Shown here: one piece after another, positions 33,785 through 45,375 of the stretch
Layout: each line of letters starts with the position of its first letter
Position numbering within the stretch: position 1 is the stretch's first letter
NCBI GenBank assembly: GCA_008973525.1
Contig: WACJ01000129.1
Coordinates: 496,001-560,000, forward strand
Length of the DNA stretch: 64,000 nt
DNA from: Stenopsyche tienmushanensis
Lineage: Eukaryota > Arthropoda > Insecta > Trichoptera > Stenopsychidae
Direction: 5' to 3'
Notes under the pieces: model-generated
The model's database searches: none
Seen by the model: only the letters and a program-made list of their open reading frames with translations
Told to the model about the DNA's origin: nothing
Translations under genes and position numbers: made by a program

Positions 33785-34696
33785 ATTATGTGTAATTTAG
33801 ATTATATTTTCTCGAGCTTTAGATGTACATATGCATAGTGTGTGTTGTTTAAGGCTGATGAATATTTCAGCAAAAAATAAGAATTTTAAGCCTGAATTTA
33901 AGTTCTTGCTGATAGAGTACTCACGTCACTTCCACTTTGGGCGTAGATTAAATATAAATGCCACCCGAAAGGGGTTCACAACCTTTATTTTAAAATGTAA
34001 TATATGTAATCTCCATATAAAACGATCGTTAAATCCTTAAAAATATACCCTGTTATGTGAAAGGATTGATACAAAAAGCTTTTCTTATTGTTTTTAATAT
34101 TCTCATTTTTGAGGATTTCATCAGCATCATCTTAAATTTAATACTTTATTTTATGATCGATCAAGTCCAAGTCAAGCCTTTCTTTATTAAACCAAAAAAA
34201 TCTCATTTCTTCAGCTTGCTTGATTACACTTACTCATCAAACTAGTTAGACCAATTCGAAAATAGTCCCAGAAGTACCAGAACCAGATGGAGAAGGATCT
34301 CCTCGAAAAACCAAATTCGATTCCAGATTCTAACGGGGAAGATGGTACCTTTAGATGGGCCATGTTTGCTTGTTCTTGTTTCCCTGAGTCCCCGTTGTGC
34401 CAATTATTGATTGCCTTCGGCATTTACTTTATTTTAATCTCTATTACCGAACGAATGAAGTCCTAAACGTATTCCGGCGTTCATTGCAGCCGACTCGTTG
34501 GTCGGGACCATAGTTTACGGCCAAGCTAAAGTGTTCTCAATCGTGAGTTTGCGTACGAACAACGCGACTCTCAAGCCGCAACGACGAAGATAACTAACCA
34601 ACGCGCGTCAAGCAGGCCCATCAACGTCATAATACAAATAGGACAACAAAAAATACATTCTAACCAATACATCCCAAAATAGATTCAGTTACGTAG
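33785..34696. other. Stretch without a supported gene
   Basis: Unique AT-rich DNA; GC rises at 34450-34620 (GTTTACGGCCAAGC ... CCGCAACGACGAAG). No recognisable gene or repeat. Confidence 0.45.
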
Positions 34697-34979
34697 TGTA
34701 ACGTTGAAGCGGGAGCACTCTCGGGGGCAGAGTCCCCGGGCAGCTCCCTGCCACCACATACTCATCGTTTACTCCACACAAGAGAAAAAGAGATATCTGG
34801 CTGCAGGAGGGACGATCTCCCGCAGCCAAGGCTAACAAACGACTCTCGAAGAGATAGCGCTGTTAAAATAACATATTGCACCTGAAAAGAGACGGAAGAT
34901 GTTGCTGTTAATCTGGCGAATTAAATCTGCTCAGATTAACAGCGCTACTACGTGGAGATGGTAAATCTCCCACGCTACG
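34697..34979 (-). mobile_element. LTR-A copy 6, minus
   Basis: Starts TGTAACGTTGAAGCGGGAGC (3' terminus reversed), GGGGGCAGAGTCCCCGGGCA, CTGCAGGAGGGACGATCTCC, CGCAGCCAAGGCTAAC, then after a deletion AGATAGCGCTGTTAAAATAAC, TTGCACCTGAAAAGAGACGG and ends AAATCTCCCACGCTAC. Both ends recognisable. Immediately followed by a plus-oriented LTR-A copy: a tail-to-tail pair. Confidence 0.75.
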
Positions 34980-34991
34980 CATCATTCAATA

Positions 34992-35346
34992 GGCAACATC
35001 AACCCCACGCAATGGCGCTGTTGATCTGTGCAGATTCAATTTGCCATATTAACAGCGATATCTTCCGTCTCTTTTTAAAAGCAATTATTGTTTTTGGTCT
35101 GGTGGTGTTGCGCAAGAGATTAGAGTTGTGAGAGTCGTTTCGTTTCGAGAAATATTCTTCCTATGGCCAGATTTCTCTCTCTCTCTCTCTTTCGTCATCG
35201 TCTTGTCATTTCCATTCCATCGTTTGGCTCCTTAATGACCTGAGAGTAAAAATAACCCGCCTGCGAGCGCGGGCATTTCGACGAATACGTGAGAGTTGGG
35301 CACGGCTCGGAAATTCTGCCTCGAGAGCGCACCGCTCCATATTACA
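34992..35346 (+). mobile_element. LTR-A copy 7 (diverged), plus
   Basis: Contains CCCCACGCAATGGCGCTGTT, TGCAGATTCAATTTGCCATA, TTAACAGCGATATCTTCCGT, GGCCAGATTTCTCTCTCTCT, TCGTTTGGCTCCTTAATGAC, AATAACCCGCCTGCGAGCGC, and ends CCGCTCCATATTACA. More diverged than other copies (a second LTR subfamily, similar to 57500-57820). A primer-binding site follows within two bases. Confidence 0.68.
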
Positions 35347-35347
35347 C

Positions 35348-35364
35348 TGGTGTCAGAAACTGGA
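35348..35364 (+). promoter_or_regulatory. tRNA-Leu-type primer-binding site
   Basis: TGGTGTCAGAAACTGGA directly after an LTR end (TTACAC). One mismatch region relative to the 32734 site. Confidence 0.6.
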
Positions 35365-36531
35365 TGAAAAAATATTTGTTTTTCTACAAAAAAACATAGC
35401 GAATCATTGTGTTTCTTTTAAGAAAAATGCCCAACTTTAAGGGATGTTCACGATCCCTCATTTGGGTCATAGTAAATAATGGACATAATTCGATAATTAT
35501 ACGGTCAAGATTTTATTTATTAATAAATAAAGCATATAAAGTGTTCCGCTCAGCGAGCTTATTCAAGTAGAAACGAAAAAATAAGTGGTTCTCAACACGC
35601 GAATTCGGAATTATCAACCCTCTTCTCGACGTGCGTAACTTTCGGCCATAAATTATGACCACAAAGTAATAATCAGAGCGGAATGATACGTTAATTACGC
35701 CAGTGGCCCTCAAATGATTTACAATCGCCTCCAATGAAGCACTTAATAAATGAAAATGAATTTATCGAGCGACGTAACTTTTCGATAATTCGCGCACATA
35801 TAATTTGAATTGTTCCGCATAGCCCATTACGGGATAACAAACAACCCCCGCCTTGAAAGCCTCATATTTATACTTTGTTTGCTTTTAATTATACTGAATT
35901 ATTCCGGGCGAAGATGAACGACGCCTCGTAAAAATTAATATTTAAGCGTTTAATTTTTTGGAAATGGCATTAGCGAAATTAATACGAACTGGTTGTGGAC
36001 ACCTGAAACCTTATTGAATATTCATGAGGGTGCGATGTAAACGCAGAGGTGAAGGTTGCTCTTGACTTCCGCTGCTAATGCATTATGTGCACTTCAAATT
36101 ATTAAGAATTTTAACTATTCGGAACTCATTGGAAAATCAAAATTTCATTAATGCTCAAATGGGGGATGTGAATTTCATGAAAGGTTGCCTTCGCTCAACT
36201 GGGCGATTTAACTGAGCTTCTTTTTGTCATTTTCAAGCCGATGACGCCACCCTCTTCAGGATGAAAGCCTCTCTCTGGTGCATTCATATTTCACCCCAGG
36301 CGAGATGCATCCACTTTATTTTGCATGCCGTTTTAATTTCATCCACCTATTCAACTGTTTTTTTTCAAATTTATTCTTTATAAATTGCATTTAAATCTTT
36401 AAATTTACGCTAATAAATATTCATGCATATAATCAAAATATTAAATATCCTCATTTTACAACACAAAAAAATCTTTTTTTTTTATACAAGAAATATATTT
36501 AAATCTCGTCTGTATTATACTGCAACTATAC
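35365..36531. other. 1.2-kb unique stretch
   Basis: Despite lying after a primer-binding site, it shows no gag/pol. Part of it (35450-36330) is unique and has locally balanced composition with many TAATTA/ATTA words, so it could be old non-repeat, possibly cis-regulatory DNA. No gene supported. Confidence 0.4.
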
Positions 36532-36910
36532 TGTGGGTGACTTAACATCTCAACGCAATAGTGCTATTAGTTTGAGCACATTTAATTCTCCAGATTAAGA
36601 GCGACATCTTCCGTCTCTCTTCAGGCGCAATATGTTATGTTAACAGCACCATCTCTTGTGTCCCTGCGGAAACGTTGCATCTGCATACCAACTGATCGCT
36701 TTTTGCGCGTGCACCGTTGCCGGTTAGAAAATGACGCGCAGGAGGTGGGAATCGGGGAGAGTTTAGCCTTGGCTGCGGAAGGTCGTCCCTTCTGCAGCCA
36801 AATCTCTCTCTCTCTCTCTCTCTTTCTGTCTATCTCCATCTTGTGTGAAATAAATAGTTATTCAGAGAAAAGATTATTTCTATTCGACGCCCGTCTATTC
36901 CTATCCACTG
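36532..36910 (+). mobile_element. LTR-A copy 8
   Basis: Starts TGTGGGTGACTTAACATCTC (variant 5' end as at 28040), CTCCAGATTAAGAGCGACATC, AACAGCACCATCTCTTGTGTC, GCACCGTTGCCGGTTAG, TTAGCCTTGGCTGCGGAAGG, a (CT)n run at 36803-36824, GTGAAATAAATAGTTATTCAG, then CGACGCCCGTCTATTCC. The 3' quarter is missing. The frames on both strands here are LTR shadows. Confidence 0.75.
36803..36824. repeat. (CT)n microsatellite in LTR-A
   Basis: Eleven CT units within the LTR. Shorter CT runs occur at the same place in the copies at 28315, 35175 and 57600, so the LTR itself carries the microsatellite. Confidence 0.85.
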
Positions 36911-37139
36911 CGACTGTCTCGATAGAGAGTAAATAGAATCGACATGATGATCCTACTCTAACTCAAGCTAAGTAAAAACTAAACATATGCTAGCCAAAGA
37001 TATATTAATTTAATTACGATTTAATTAAAACTAGATTATCATTTAGCTAAATATAAACGTATTTGAGTATAAATGATTGATTTTAATCTTTCTCAAGACC
37101 TCTTGTAGATCACAGAATTCCCCAGGAATTTAATTCTCC

Positions 37140-37360
37140 CCACAACTTAAGAAAAAAGCCTTAAATAACCTAAAATAGGAGTCGCAAGGTTTGTGTGTCC
37201 AACCGGTCCGTCTTTCAGATCGTTGACACTTCAAATGAGCGTCTTGCGAATTTACACTATACCTGAACAAATCCACCGATCATAGTCTGCGTCCATAAAT
37301 GGATCCTCGCATGGACACTTCGAGATCGGGGAAAATCCAAGCTTATGTAGCGAAGCCGAT
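37140..37360 (+). repeat. X core, copy 6
   Basis: Subtype with CCTAAAATAGGAGTCGCAAGG before the core, then CCAACCGGTCCGTCTTTCAGATC, CAAATGAGCGTCTTGC, GTCTGCGTCCATAAATGG and CTTCGAGATCGGGGAAAATCC. The two minus frames at 37252-37592 cross this and unique sequence and have no motif. Confidence 0.58.
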
Positions 37361-39798
37361 GAATGGATAGAAAGAGAGTACAGTGAATTTGAGAGTAAAA
37401 AAATGTAACAGCCAGACTTCTGGAATCTCCCTGAAGCCATTTGATTCTAAACCTAGGACGAATTCTGATATTCAGCCCTCGATATACGCGTTTTCCTATT
37501 CCTATCCGATATTTAATTTCCGCTTGGCGATGATTTAACAGCCGTTTGAAAAGTACGCCTCTAAGGCGAACGCGCGCTCTTCTCTCTTTCACTCACTACA
37601 TGATTGTTGCCAGACATACGCACGTTTCAAATAGAGAAGTTTTCTTGCCACACCTTGTATTAAGCAAGGACTCTTTACACTGCCGAAATATACTGACTTT
37701 CATGTTCTATTTTTTTTTGCAAAAGCATCCCTAATGTTTTGTTATTTGCTTTTGATTGACAGATTTTCATCGTTTGAAGCTGAATGCTTGCTAATTTTTA
37801 GCTTGAATTTTGTTCTTCTTTCAGTGGATCCGCGAATTGGATTTATACTATTTTTTGGTTAAAATCTTTCTTTAAAATTCAAAGTTATCTCAAGTGCAAT
37901 TTTCACTAAACTTTATAAAAAAATATTTTTCCAACGACAAATTCCTAATATTTAAATCGTTAAATGCCTTTTCCTCCTATAGATCTGCTCGTTTACTCAA
38001 ACGTACTTTAAGATTCGTTCAATGCCGGTGAGAAAGCTTCCAGCGCCCAAGGCTCTCGGTCGACTCTGTCTGATTATATCCCTTAATTTTATAAATCCAA
38101 TTTTAAGTTGTTCCTTTATCAGATATACACAACTGTACATAAACACAGAAATTGTGTTGAGAGCAGACAGACACATATTAAATTTTATGTAACCAAATTA
38201 TTTCATATTAATTATCATAGTTATATTCAAACTTTTTAACGCATTCAACGTGAAATTAAAACTCTTGTATATCGTTATTAAAAATTAAATTATATAATAA
38301 TTGCAGGCAGCTTTTCATAATGTTCTCATTAGCTTTTAGCAATTATCCACGGTGCATTTAAGTTTTATACAAAAGCCACTCCTCCGAGTTCATAATCATG
38401 ATACAATATTAAAATTATTTTATGACATCGTCGTCTTTGTTCTTGAAACGGCTTCAGAGCTGGCAATGGGGTCCAGCTGAAAATACAGCCGTTACCTACG
38501 GACTGTGTGTCTGTAAATTCGCACTCCTTCAGGAGCAGCACTTTGGCGAACTTTTGCATTAACACAGTGATTGATGTCGGCACGGTTGCTGAATATAATC
38601 CCCAAGTCCAACGAGTCTGCCACTGCTTAAGTATTGCCGGCAACGAATTTATTGTTGCTTAACTTAGTTAGTCGCTTTTCTTCCCCGTCTTCGTGTTGGT
38701 ACACTTCCTCTTCTTCTCGCTTCCTTCCTCCCACTTTTCATCCTCCCCGACCGTTGTTCCCTTAATCAATTTACCAGTGTCGAGCAATCGGAACATTTTA
38801 GGATTTGCACCGAAGAAAAAGAAACATGTTCTGTCATCGGGATTTAGCATGAGCCTCAGCTTCCATATATCAAGCGCATAACAACCCGCTTTAAAATACG
38901 CCAGCAAAAAAAACCACCCTCGTTATATCAAAACGCGGGGAAATATTTTCGCAACATCACTTTAAATTAATAACATTTTACGTGTTCGCGTCATAAAAGT
39001 TAACAACCCTGTCAAAAAGTTTCCCTCGAATGGGTCTAAATAATTAAAATCAAACTTTAAAATCGCATTAAAACAATTATTCCACTGGTGTCAGAACATT
39101 TGCGGCTAAATGGCATATCATTTATATCTACAAAGCAAAAACGCGATGATGATGACGCCATAATCCAAACTTAAACACGATGTCCTCCTATTTTGAATGG
39201 GATTTCCGTGCAAGATTTAATATTCGTATCTCAAAAGAATGCAATAACATCGCTCGATGAGTGTTCTGGATTCTGTGCAAGACAAAGCAAACATTCCAAC
39301 CATCCAGAATTTAACCATAGTCTTTTTGGCTGCAAGATGCTTGTAAATTTGTAGTCAGTCTCGGCGAGGTATCCGATTGTGCGCCCGCTTTGAGATCTCA
39401 TATTGCGCCATTAATATTTGCGCCCGGATAAAGGGCGAAATTCATCCCGCGCACATTTAACCCCCTCATGAGAACCGTGTCATTTAGAACGAAAATTTGA
39501 ATATACAGTCGCTTTAAATGGCGACATTGACAAGCGCTGGTCTCTACGGTAATATAAATAGAAGTCTAATGGGATCTGGAGACAACATGATTAAATTCCT
39601 TCGACGTGTGCTGACACGATAGTATTAAACGATTCAATCCGAGGGAACCGTGCCAGTCAGATGGATGCATCGTCTGTGTGTTTTCAATTGTACAAAAACC
39701 AATTTATGGATTTAAATATCATAAATGACGGTAAAATGTCCAATAATGAAGACCTAATATATCAGATTATTCAATAAAAATATTTGCATAATATTTTA
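37361..39798. other. 2.4-kb largely unique stretch
   Basis: No transposon family recognised. A minus frame at 38365-38643 and overlapping frames at 38668-38907 are open but lack motifs. A lone CTGGTGTCAGAAC at 39085 recalls the primer-binding site but has no LTR. The 39360-39700 part is balanced in composition and could be conserved non-coding DNA. Confidence 0.45.
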
Positions 39799-40083
39799 TC
39801 TATATAAATGAATATTTTTTTAAAATTAATTTATTGTTAAATTTGTTTGGAACCTATGCATTCCTAAACTGTTCGTCCGATTGCAATGAAACTTTGGTGA
39901 ATTATTGGGCGTATATTCAAAAAGGTTTTTAAATTAGCACAACTATTATTTAGCGAGAATAAGGCGAGATTTTTTGATCCGCCTGCGCTACACGTGACCT
40001 GAAGCAATAAATCACATTACTTCACAGCTGCATTGTTTTTTGAATGGCTTTGCAATTCATGCCGGGTACTCGATAGTTAAAAT
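39799..40083 (+). mobile_element. Helitron-like H element, copy 2
   Basis: Starts TCTATATAAATGAATA after an A, then CCTATGCATTCCTAAACTGTTC, GTCCGATTGCAATGAAACTTTGG, CACGTGACCTGAAGCAATAA and ends ATGCCGGGTACTCGATAGT followed by T. Short, non-coding, without inverted termini; the A/T flanks and TC...TAGT ends fit Helitron-type insertion. Same family as 30850-31275 and 20960-21110. Confidence 0.5.
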
Positions 40084-40619
40084 ATAAAAATTGATCATTT
40101 TTTAAGCGGACTTAATTTAATTCGCTTCCTTTTGTTGGAGTGTTAAGTAATTTTAGCCAAGCTAGAATTAAAATGTGAATTATTAACAATGTAGAATTTG
40201 AACAACCCTCACCGCCGACGCGATGATATCATTTCATTAAACGCGTTATTAATATTGCGTGAAGATACTCGTGTGTGAATAACAAATTCGCAGTCACGCT
40301 GGGAACGTCTTTGTGCCACCGTTTTCCATGTTGGTGAATTTTTTTAATTTCATATATATGGGGCGGAAAAATTTCAAAGCGAAAATTAATTTTCTAAGTA
40401 ATTTTCATGAAAAGCTTTCTCGTGCGGCAGCTTAAGGCTTATTTACGTTTCAGCCCTTTGTGCGGAAAGATTTTTACAAACATCAACACTACACAGCTTC
40501 CGGGGTATTACTGAGGAGTAGTCGTCTCTTTAACCAGCACACCAATGTACTAAACTTATATTCTCCAATGGGTGTCTGATTTTCATTTTATATAATTTTA
40601 CTACACAATATTTTCAGCT
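40084..40619. other. Unique AT-rich stretch
   Basis: No gene, RNA or repeat recognised. Confidence 0.5.
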
Positions 40620-40815
40620 AAACCATTACTCATCCCCTGTCAAGATAGAGTCCAGAAAAGCTTCTTCTTCCTGTGCAAAATGATCATTCTGAGGCATTCT
40701 GGGTACCCATCTCGCACACAGCTTCTTGTAACCAAGTTTTTCTGGCACAATATCACCAAAGAGACTTCCAGAAATATCAGGAAATTCTTCAAGAAGGTCT
40801 TTAAGCATCACACAG
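40620..40815 (-). pseudogene. mariner-Z transposase HTH to first catalytic D
   Basis: A 61-codon open minus frame reads MLKDLLEEFPDISGSLFGDI, EKLGYKKLCARWVPRM and EEEAFLDSILTGDE. It is mariner transposase from the second HTH through ARWVPRM to the TGDE catalytic aspartate, with part of the linker deleted in frame. No stop within. Beyond TGDE the frame ends. It is the cleanest example of the HTH seen broken at 4989-5445. Confidence 0.85.
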
Positions 40816-41279
40816 CTGTCATTTCACACTTGTTCTTCAATTTTGTTGTATAAGTTCGCCAAAAATGATTGATGATCTCCCACTCTTTGCCTCCATAACT
40901 TCCCTATGTATATTTGCAGCAGTATCTGCGAACCATTTCACCATTAACATATTTTTTGTTTTACTCGCTATTGTGGTATTTTAACTGAAATTAAAAAAAA
41001 AAAAAAACAGCTTACATTTTTAAATGTGGACTTAGTTAGATAGTTCAGGGTCCGGACGCGTCTGTGCGCCTCTCATCTTAGCCCGAAGGGCCTCGACGAG
41101 AAGGACGAGGGCGTCCACCCCTCAGTAGCGATGGGACTCTGCAGCCTCGAGGCAGACTCGCAGCATACGCGACAGAAATCCATATTTTACCCCCGGAAAT
41201 GAGGCGATTCTTTATCTCCGACCGCTCATTCGACCACACTGAAAAGGAGGAATCCTCAAAAAGAGAGTTCACATGACTT
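40816..41279. other. Stretch before R copy 4
   Basis: AT-rich to 41040, then a GC-rich block 41050-41270 (CCCGAAGGGCCTCGACGAG ... GCGATGGGACTCTGCAGCC). The block carries a 64-codon minus frame of unclear nature and may belong to a longer R unit. Confidence 0.4.
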
Positions 41280-41955
41280 CGGGTGGATTTTAGACTCCAC
41301 GATATTCACCCATAAAACCTCGGGGGGGGGGGGAGCCAACCCTACGCCCCTGGGTAACGGTAAAAGCCCTAAGGTAATAATGTGGAGTAGAGGTGTACGA
41401 AAGTAGCCTCGTCGGTTTGCTCATCAAACGCTGCTGGGGTAGCCCAGTTAACATGAGTTGGGTGCACAGGTCACCCTGTGCTGCGTACCCATAAAGAGGT
41501 GTGTGGAACCACCGATAACAGTAGTTAGTGGAGCCTGTGTCAAAAGCTCACCACGATCCTCAAAAGCCTAGGCAAACAGGGGAGAACGGTTTTAGGATGT
41601 TCGAACGGCCACTCGTCTCCATGGCTAGGTAATAAGAATGACTTGAATGATACGATTACCATGGGGAAGGGGTAGCCCCTGCAGTCCATCATCTGCTGCA
41701 GCCCCCTTCAAGCTGGGGTTGAACTCGTGATGGTAGTGAGCCCGTGAAAGTAAATCCCTTGAATTTAGAATAACCTTAGTCCTTCTTCCTATATCGCACC
41801 TACGGGTGCACATAGTCTGAAACTGGAATTTCCCGCGGAAAGCGCTTGGTAGCTCCACGCGTAGCGTTTCTTATGGAAGTGAAAGACCCTCTCTGTGTGA
41901 CTAGTCCGAGGTAACCCAGAACAGATCCTACAGCAGCGCGAAATGGATTAGAATT
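41280..41955 (+). repeat. R repeat, copy 4 (reference copy)
   Basis: Runs from TAGACTCCACGATATTCACC through AGCCAACCCTACGCCCCTGG, GTCGGTTTGCTCATCAAACG, CAGTTAACATGAGTTGGGTGC, CCCCTGCAGTCCATCATCTG, GCACCTACGGGTGCACATAG, GGAATTTCCCGCGGAAAGCG, GAGGTAACCCAGAACAGATC to GCAGCGCGAAATGGAT. A G12 tract is at 41322-41333. Matches the whole of copy 3 in reverse. No inverted ends or poly-A were found, so the class is unknown. Confidence 0.65.
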
Positions 41956-42789
41956 GAAAATGTATCCCCAATCCAGTTAGTCGCTGTCTGTTATCTGTCC
42001 GCGTGACTTTCAAAACAAGTTTCAACTAATGAAAATTATAAATTTAAAAAAAAATGAAGTTTTATTTTGTTAGTCTGTGAGACTAATGTGTAGTGACAGT
42101 GCAATTCGTAAATATGATTAGTGATCTAGGGCTAATTGCACGGATGTTTTCTTCGATCTTTTGAATATTTAAATAACTATAAAAGATTGCCCTGCCCTAG
42201 TATCCTGCATTTGAAGCATTCCAGTATAATAAATGCACAGTATACAAAGTTGGCTTATTTTGGAGAGGCGATTGAAACAATATTTGAACGGGAGCATAGA
42301 TTATACTGATCCGAACAAAATAATATTTCTGGAGGGAAAATTTAGTTAATTTCGAAGCTTTGTGCTGCTGAAATATGCATTTCATGAATATGAAAATTAC
42401 TGTTATCTTGCTGGCAGATTTGCGCACATTTCAGAAATAAAATAATTACTTATACCTAACCATATATATACAGTTCGTTTATAATAAATCATTTACCTGT
42501 TTTCGTTATGGCAAAACGAACAACACTATGCAATGTTGTGCAACATAAATGTTTTTGCATAATGGCACTTAGCACGGATTAAATTCATTTTACCGGGAAT
42601 TCATCCTGAATTTTAGGTTAAATATGCATTGTTCGTGGATGCTTTGAAATATTATTCGCCTGAAGAATTCTCTCTAAATTTAAATAATAAGCACTTGAGT
42701 GCTCGAACCATTTTACGAGGGACATTCATATATAATCACAGAACGACTTGAGCAGCAAAGTGCGTGATACCTACACATACAACCCTTAT
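41956..42789. other. Unique AT-rich stretch
   Basis: No gene or repeat recognised. Confidence 0.5.
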
Positions 42790-43080
42790 ATATACGTTCA
42801 GTAACGTCACGAGTGGGCTCAGTTTGGTATTGCTAATCTAATTAAGACGTAAGTGTATGATTGGATCTAAAAGTTTCATGAAGATCGAGATATTGTGCCA
42901 AATGAGAGTCATACACGGCGTCCTGGAGCGAGCATCAATGAAAATGACGTGTAAGCAGTCTGCTCAGCGAGGCACAAAATAATGTGCGGAAAAAAATCTC
43001 TCAATGGCTTTATAATCAGTATGAAGATCATATTGTAACCTGCGATGAAACGTAGGTCCACCACTACATGATTAAGGTGA
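42790..43080 (+). pseudogene. mariner-L transposase remnant
   Basis: Plus-strand frames give VYDWISKFHEDREIVPNESH, TRRPGASINEN, ARHKIMCGKKISQW and DHIVTCDET.VHHY. This is N-terminal HTH, a deletion, and then the first catalytic aspartate block of a mariner. TRRP.ASINEN links it to the 8890 and 15065 copies. Broken by frameshifts and a stop in DETWVHHY. Confidence 0.75.
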
Positions 43081-43108
43081 ACACTCAACAATTTTTGGAA
43101 CTAGAATT

Positions 43109-43155
43109 AAAATAACGCGTTGCGCAACAAACGATATTATTTCTCGCCTTCTTTC
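43109..43155 (+). repeat. T-family terminus
   Basis: GCGTTGCGCAACAAACGATA followed by TTATTTCTCGCC is the near-perfect inverse of 53763-53797 (GGCGAGAAATAGCATCGTCT then GTTGCGCAACGCG) and is echoed at 51155-51180. The short palindrome GTTGCGCAAC sits at the extreme end. Confidence 0.55.
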
Positions 43156-43199
43156 TTCAGTGGCGAAATTAAGAAGCTTCCTATCTGATTGCATAAACA

Positions 43200-44224
43200 T
43201 ATTTCTAATGAAGGAAACTATGTAGAATAACTTAACAATTTTTTACAGTTATATTTGATTCGCCCTCACATATCCAAAGGTGAAAACAACCCCTAAACTA
43301 ATAGTCATGCACTCGACTAATCATCCAGTCCGTTACATTTTATTGCCACTAAAATAAACTTATCGTATTGTTCTTTGTGTGCCGACTTGGCTTTCAAAAT
43401 CAATTCGTCTTTTCGCCATCAAAAGTTGAGTGATAGAAGTATAACATTGCCCCATAAACATTTATTGTTGGATGTGTGTCAACACGTGGGATGGCACTTT
43501 TCAACTTTTTTCGGGTCTTATCACACTTGTAAAGGGGATTCGAAGATTATTTTAGTTTTTTTGGCAGCCATATGGTATCCAGTTGTCGCTTTCGAGCGGT
43601 TAGCCAAGACAATAAAAGTGCTTTAAAGCAATTTTCTGCAGAATTTCTTGGCAATCCTTCCCAATTTCAGACGAGAATTTATCTCAATTAAGATTTATCC
43701 ACATATGATGCTCCGGATGTACTGTATGTCATCCAGACTTGGATCACCTGGATGTGAGCTATCACAAAAATTATAAAAGCCAATTTAATCAAAATAAATA
43801 AATATATAAAAGTCATTCATGTAAACAATTTAAAATATCGCCATACGCCATCAAATGAGTTGCAAATAATACAAATAATTTTTGTATATTTAAATAATTT
43901 AATATACAAATATTTAAATACAAAATTTAAAGTGAAATTCCTCATTGTATATGTGGATTATTTATCCAAATAATTTCTGCCGACTTGGGCTCCTAATTGG
44001 GTTGAGGATTTCAAGTTTTAAGAACCCTCCTGAAATTTCTTCTCTCCAGGTATTTCAAAACTTTTGCACTTCTACATATAATGAATTAAATATTGCTTTT
44101 GTGAAAAATTATTCTAGTACTTTTACATAGGCACCCATCGTATAATGCTGAACTGCTGCAACGCGGCTCAAAAATATTGGTATTTATACAATTGATTTTT
44201 AGAAAAAAAATATATCAGCACTCA
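43200..44224. other. Unique AT-rich stretch
   Basis: No gene, RNA or repeat recognised; the plus frames at 43375-43626 and 43945-44130 have no motif. Confidence 0.5.
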
Positions 44225-44319
44225 ATCACTTCCATCCAACCGTTCGGTATCACCGCGGTCCAAAAACAAAAAGAACCCGCTTGCGAGCGAGAGCAGGGAA
44301 CATCCCCGCTCTGCGTTAA
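44225..44319 (+). mobile_element. LTR-A 3' fragment
   Basis: TCACTTCCATCCAACCGTTC, GGTATCACCGCGGTCC, AAAAAGAACCCGCTTGCGAG and CCGCTCTGCGTTAAA correspond to the last quarter of LTR-A subfamily 2 (as at 35230-35346 and 57680-57820). The 5' part is lost. Confidence 0.6.
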
Positions 44320-44321
44320 AA

Positions 44322-44338
44322 TGGTGTCAGAAGCGGCA
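44322..44338 (+). promoter_or_regulatory. tRNA-Leu-type primer-binding site
   Basis: TGGTGTCAGAAGCGGCA, two bases after the LTR fragment's end. Confidence 0.58.
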
Positions 44339-45216
44339 GATCGTAAAATGGAGTTATTTCGCATTTTTTTAATAGCGATTATCTTTAGTTTTGCAAACCT
44401 ATTTTTATGTATACATACATGACGTTTATAAGAAAGCTATAGTGTTTTGTGAGGACTACCGGTACTTCAAAAATATCCTATCTACATTACTGCCATGGGC
44501 GGCAAACGATATGATATTTTCCATCCAAGATAAAGCACACCGATTCTAGAAAATTCGAGATACGATCTAAATTGACAATGGCTGCTGCTGAAAAAGAGCC
44601 GAAGCTGAAAATCGCTACTTTGGTCAAGCTTTCGCGAAAAATTGGCAAGCGAGCATGCGATAAAAATCGGAGGCATGCTTCAATGAACTCGGCCCATTGC
44701 GCTATTTTGTGATTTTCTCCAAAGTTCATTTAATACTTTGTCCCGTTCTCTTCGGTTCGATTTGGAGTAATAAAATTGCAGTCCTACGGCTCAGGCGACC
44801 CGAAGAACTCTTAGGCTAAAGAGTTTATTCAACAAAGGATGCTATGCTCCAGCGGATGCCACGTTTGCTCCAAAACAAACTCAGTGCCCCCGATTCGAGC
44901 TCCGACGTTTTATATTGCACTCTAACCGTTTTATATTGCTCCTTTTGCTGATAATCTCCGGCTATGAGGGATTTCTTTAATGGCGTTTTTAATTTAAAAC
45001 GCTTTAATCACATTTTTTAAACAACCCTCGACAAAGCACCCTAATAAAATGTCTCCCCACGGTGAAAAACGTGTCAAAATAAAGGATGTCTTCCTTATTT
45101 TTTCAAATCAATTCAGACGTATTTTCATTTAAATAGTCGATTAAAATCCTGATTAGAATCACTAGAATGCCATTTTATTGCTGTGAAACATCGCCAAAGA
45201 CTCTATTGAAACGTTT
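44339..45216. other. Stretch without a supported gene
   Basis: No gag/pol follows the primer-binding site. The overlapping minus frames at 44482-44729 lack motifs. Unique otherwise. Confidence 0.45.
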
Positions 45217-45375
45217 GTGAGCAAACGCGGCACTCATCTTGCACATAACTTTCTCATGTACAAATTTATAGTCAATATGCGATGCGCGACACTTTTTAAA
45301 TGCTTACAATGCCAGTTAGCTTCATGCCTACCATGTTCTGACACCATTTCTGGCGTGGTCACCTCATTAGGTGCC
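45217..45375 (-). pseudogene. mariner-1 HTH fragment
   Basis: Minus frames give EVTTPEMVSEHG-like sequence then INLYMRKLCARMSAAF-like remnants; nucleotide blocks GTGAGCAAACGCGGCACTCATC, CAATATGCGATGCGCGACAC and GACACCATTTCTGGCGTGGTCACCTCATT match 2251-2412 almost base for base in the same orientation. Catalytic part: AMFHSNKMAF-like near 45170-45200 only. Confidence 0.75.

Noticed and set aside
38365..38643. 92-codon minus frame with GT...TTTTCAG inside that looked like a splice pair
   Set aside because: The would-be intron is only about 19 bases, far too short, and no frame gives a recognisable domain.
39086..39097. TGGTGTCAGAAC as a primer-binding site
   Set aside because: No LTR end upstream and the match stops after 11 bases.
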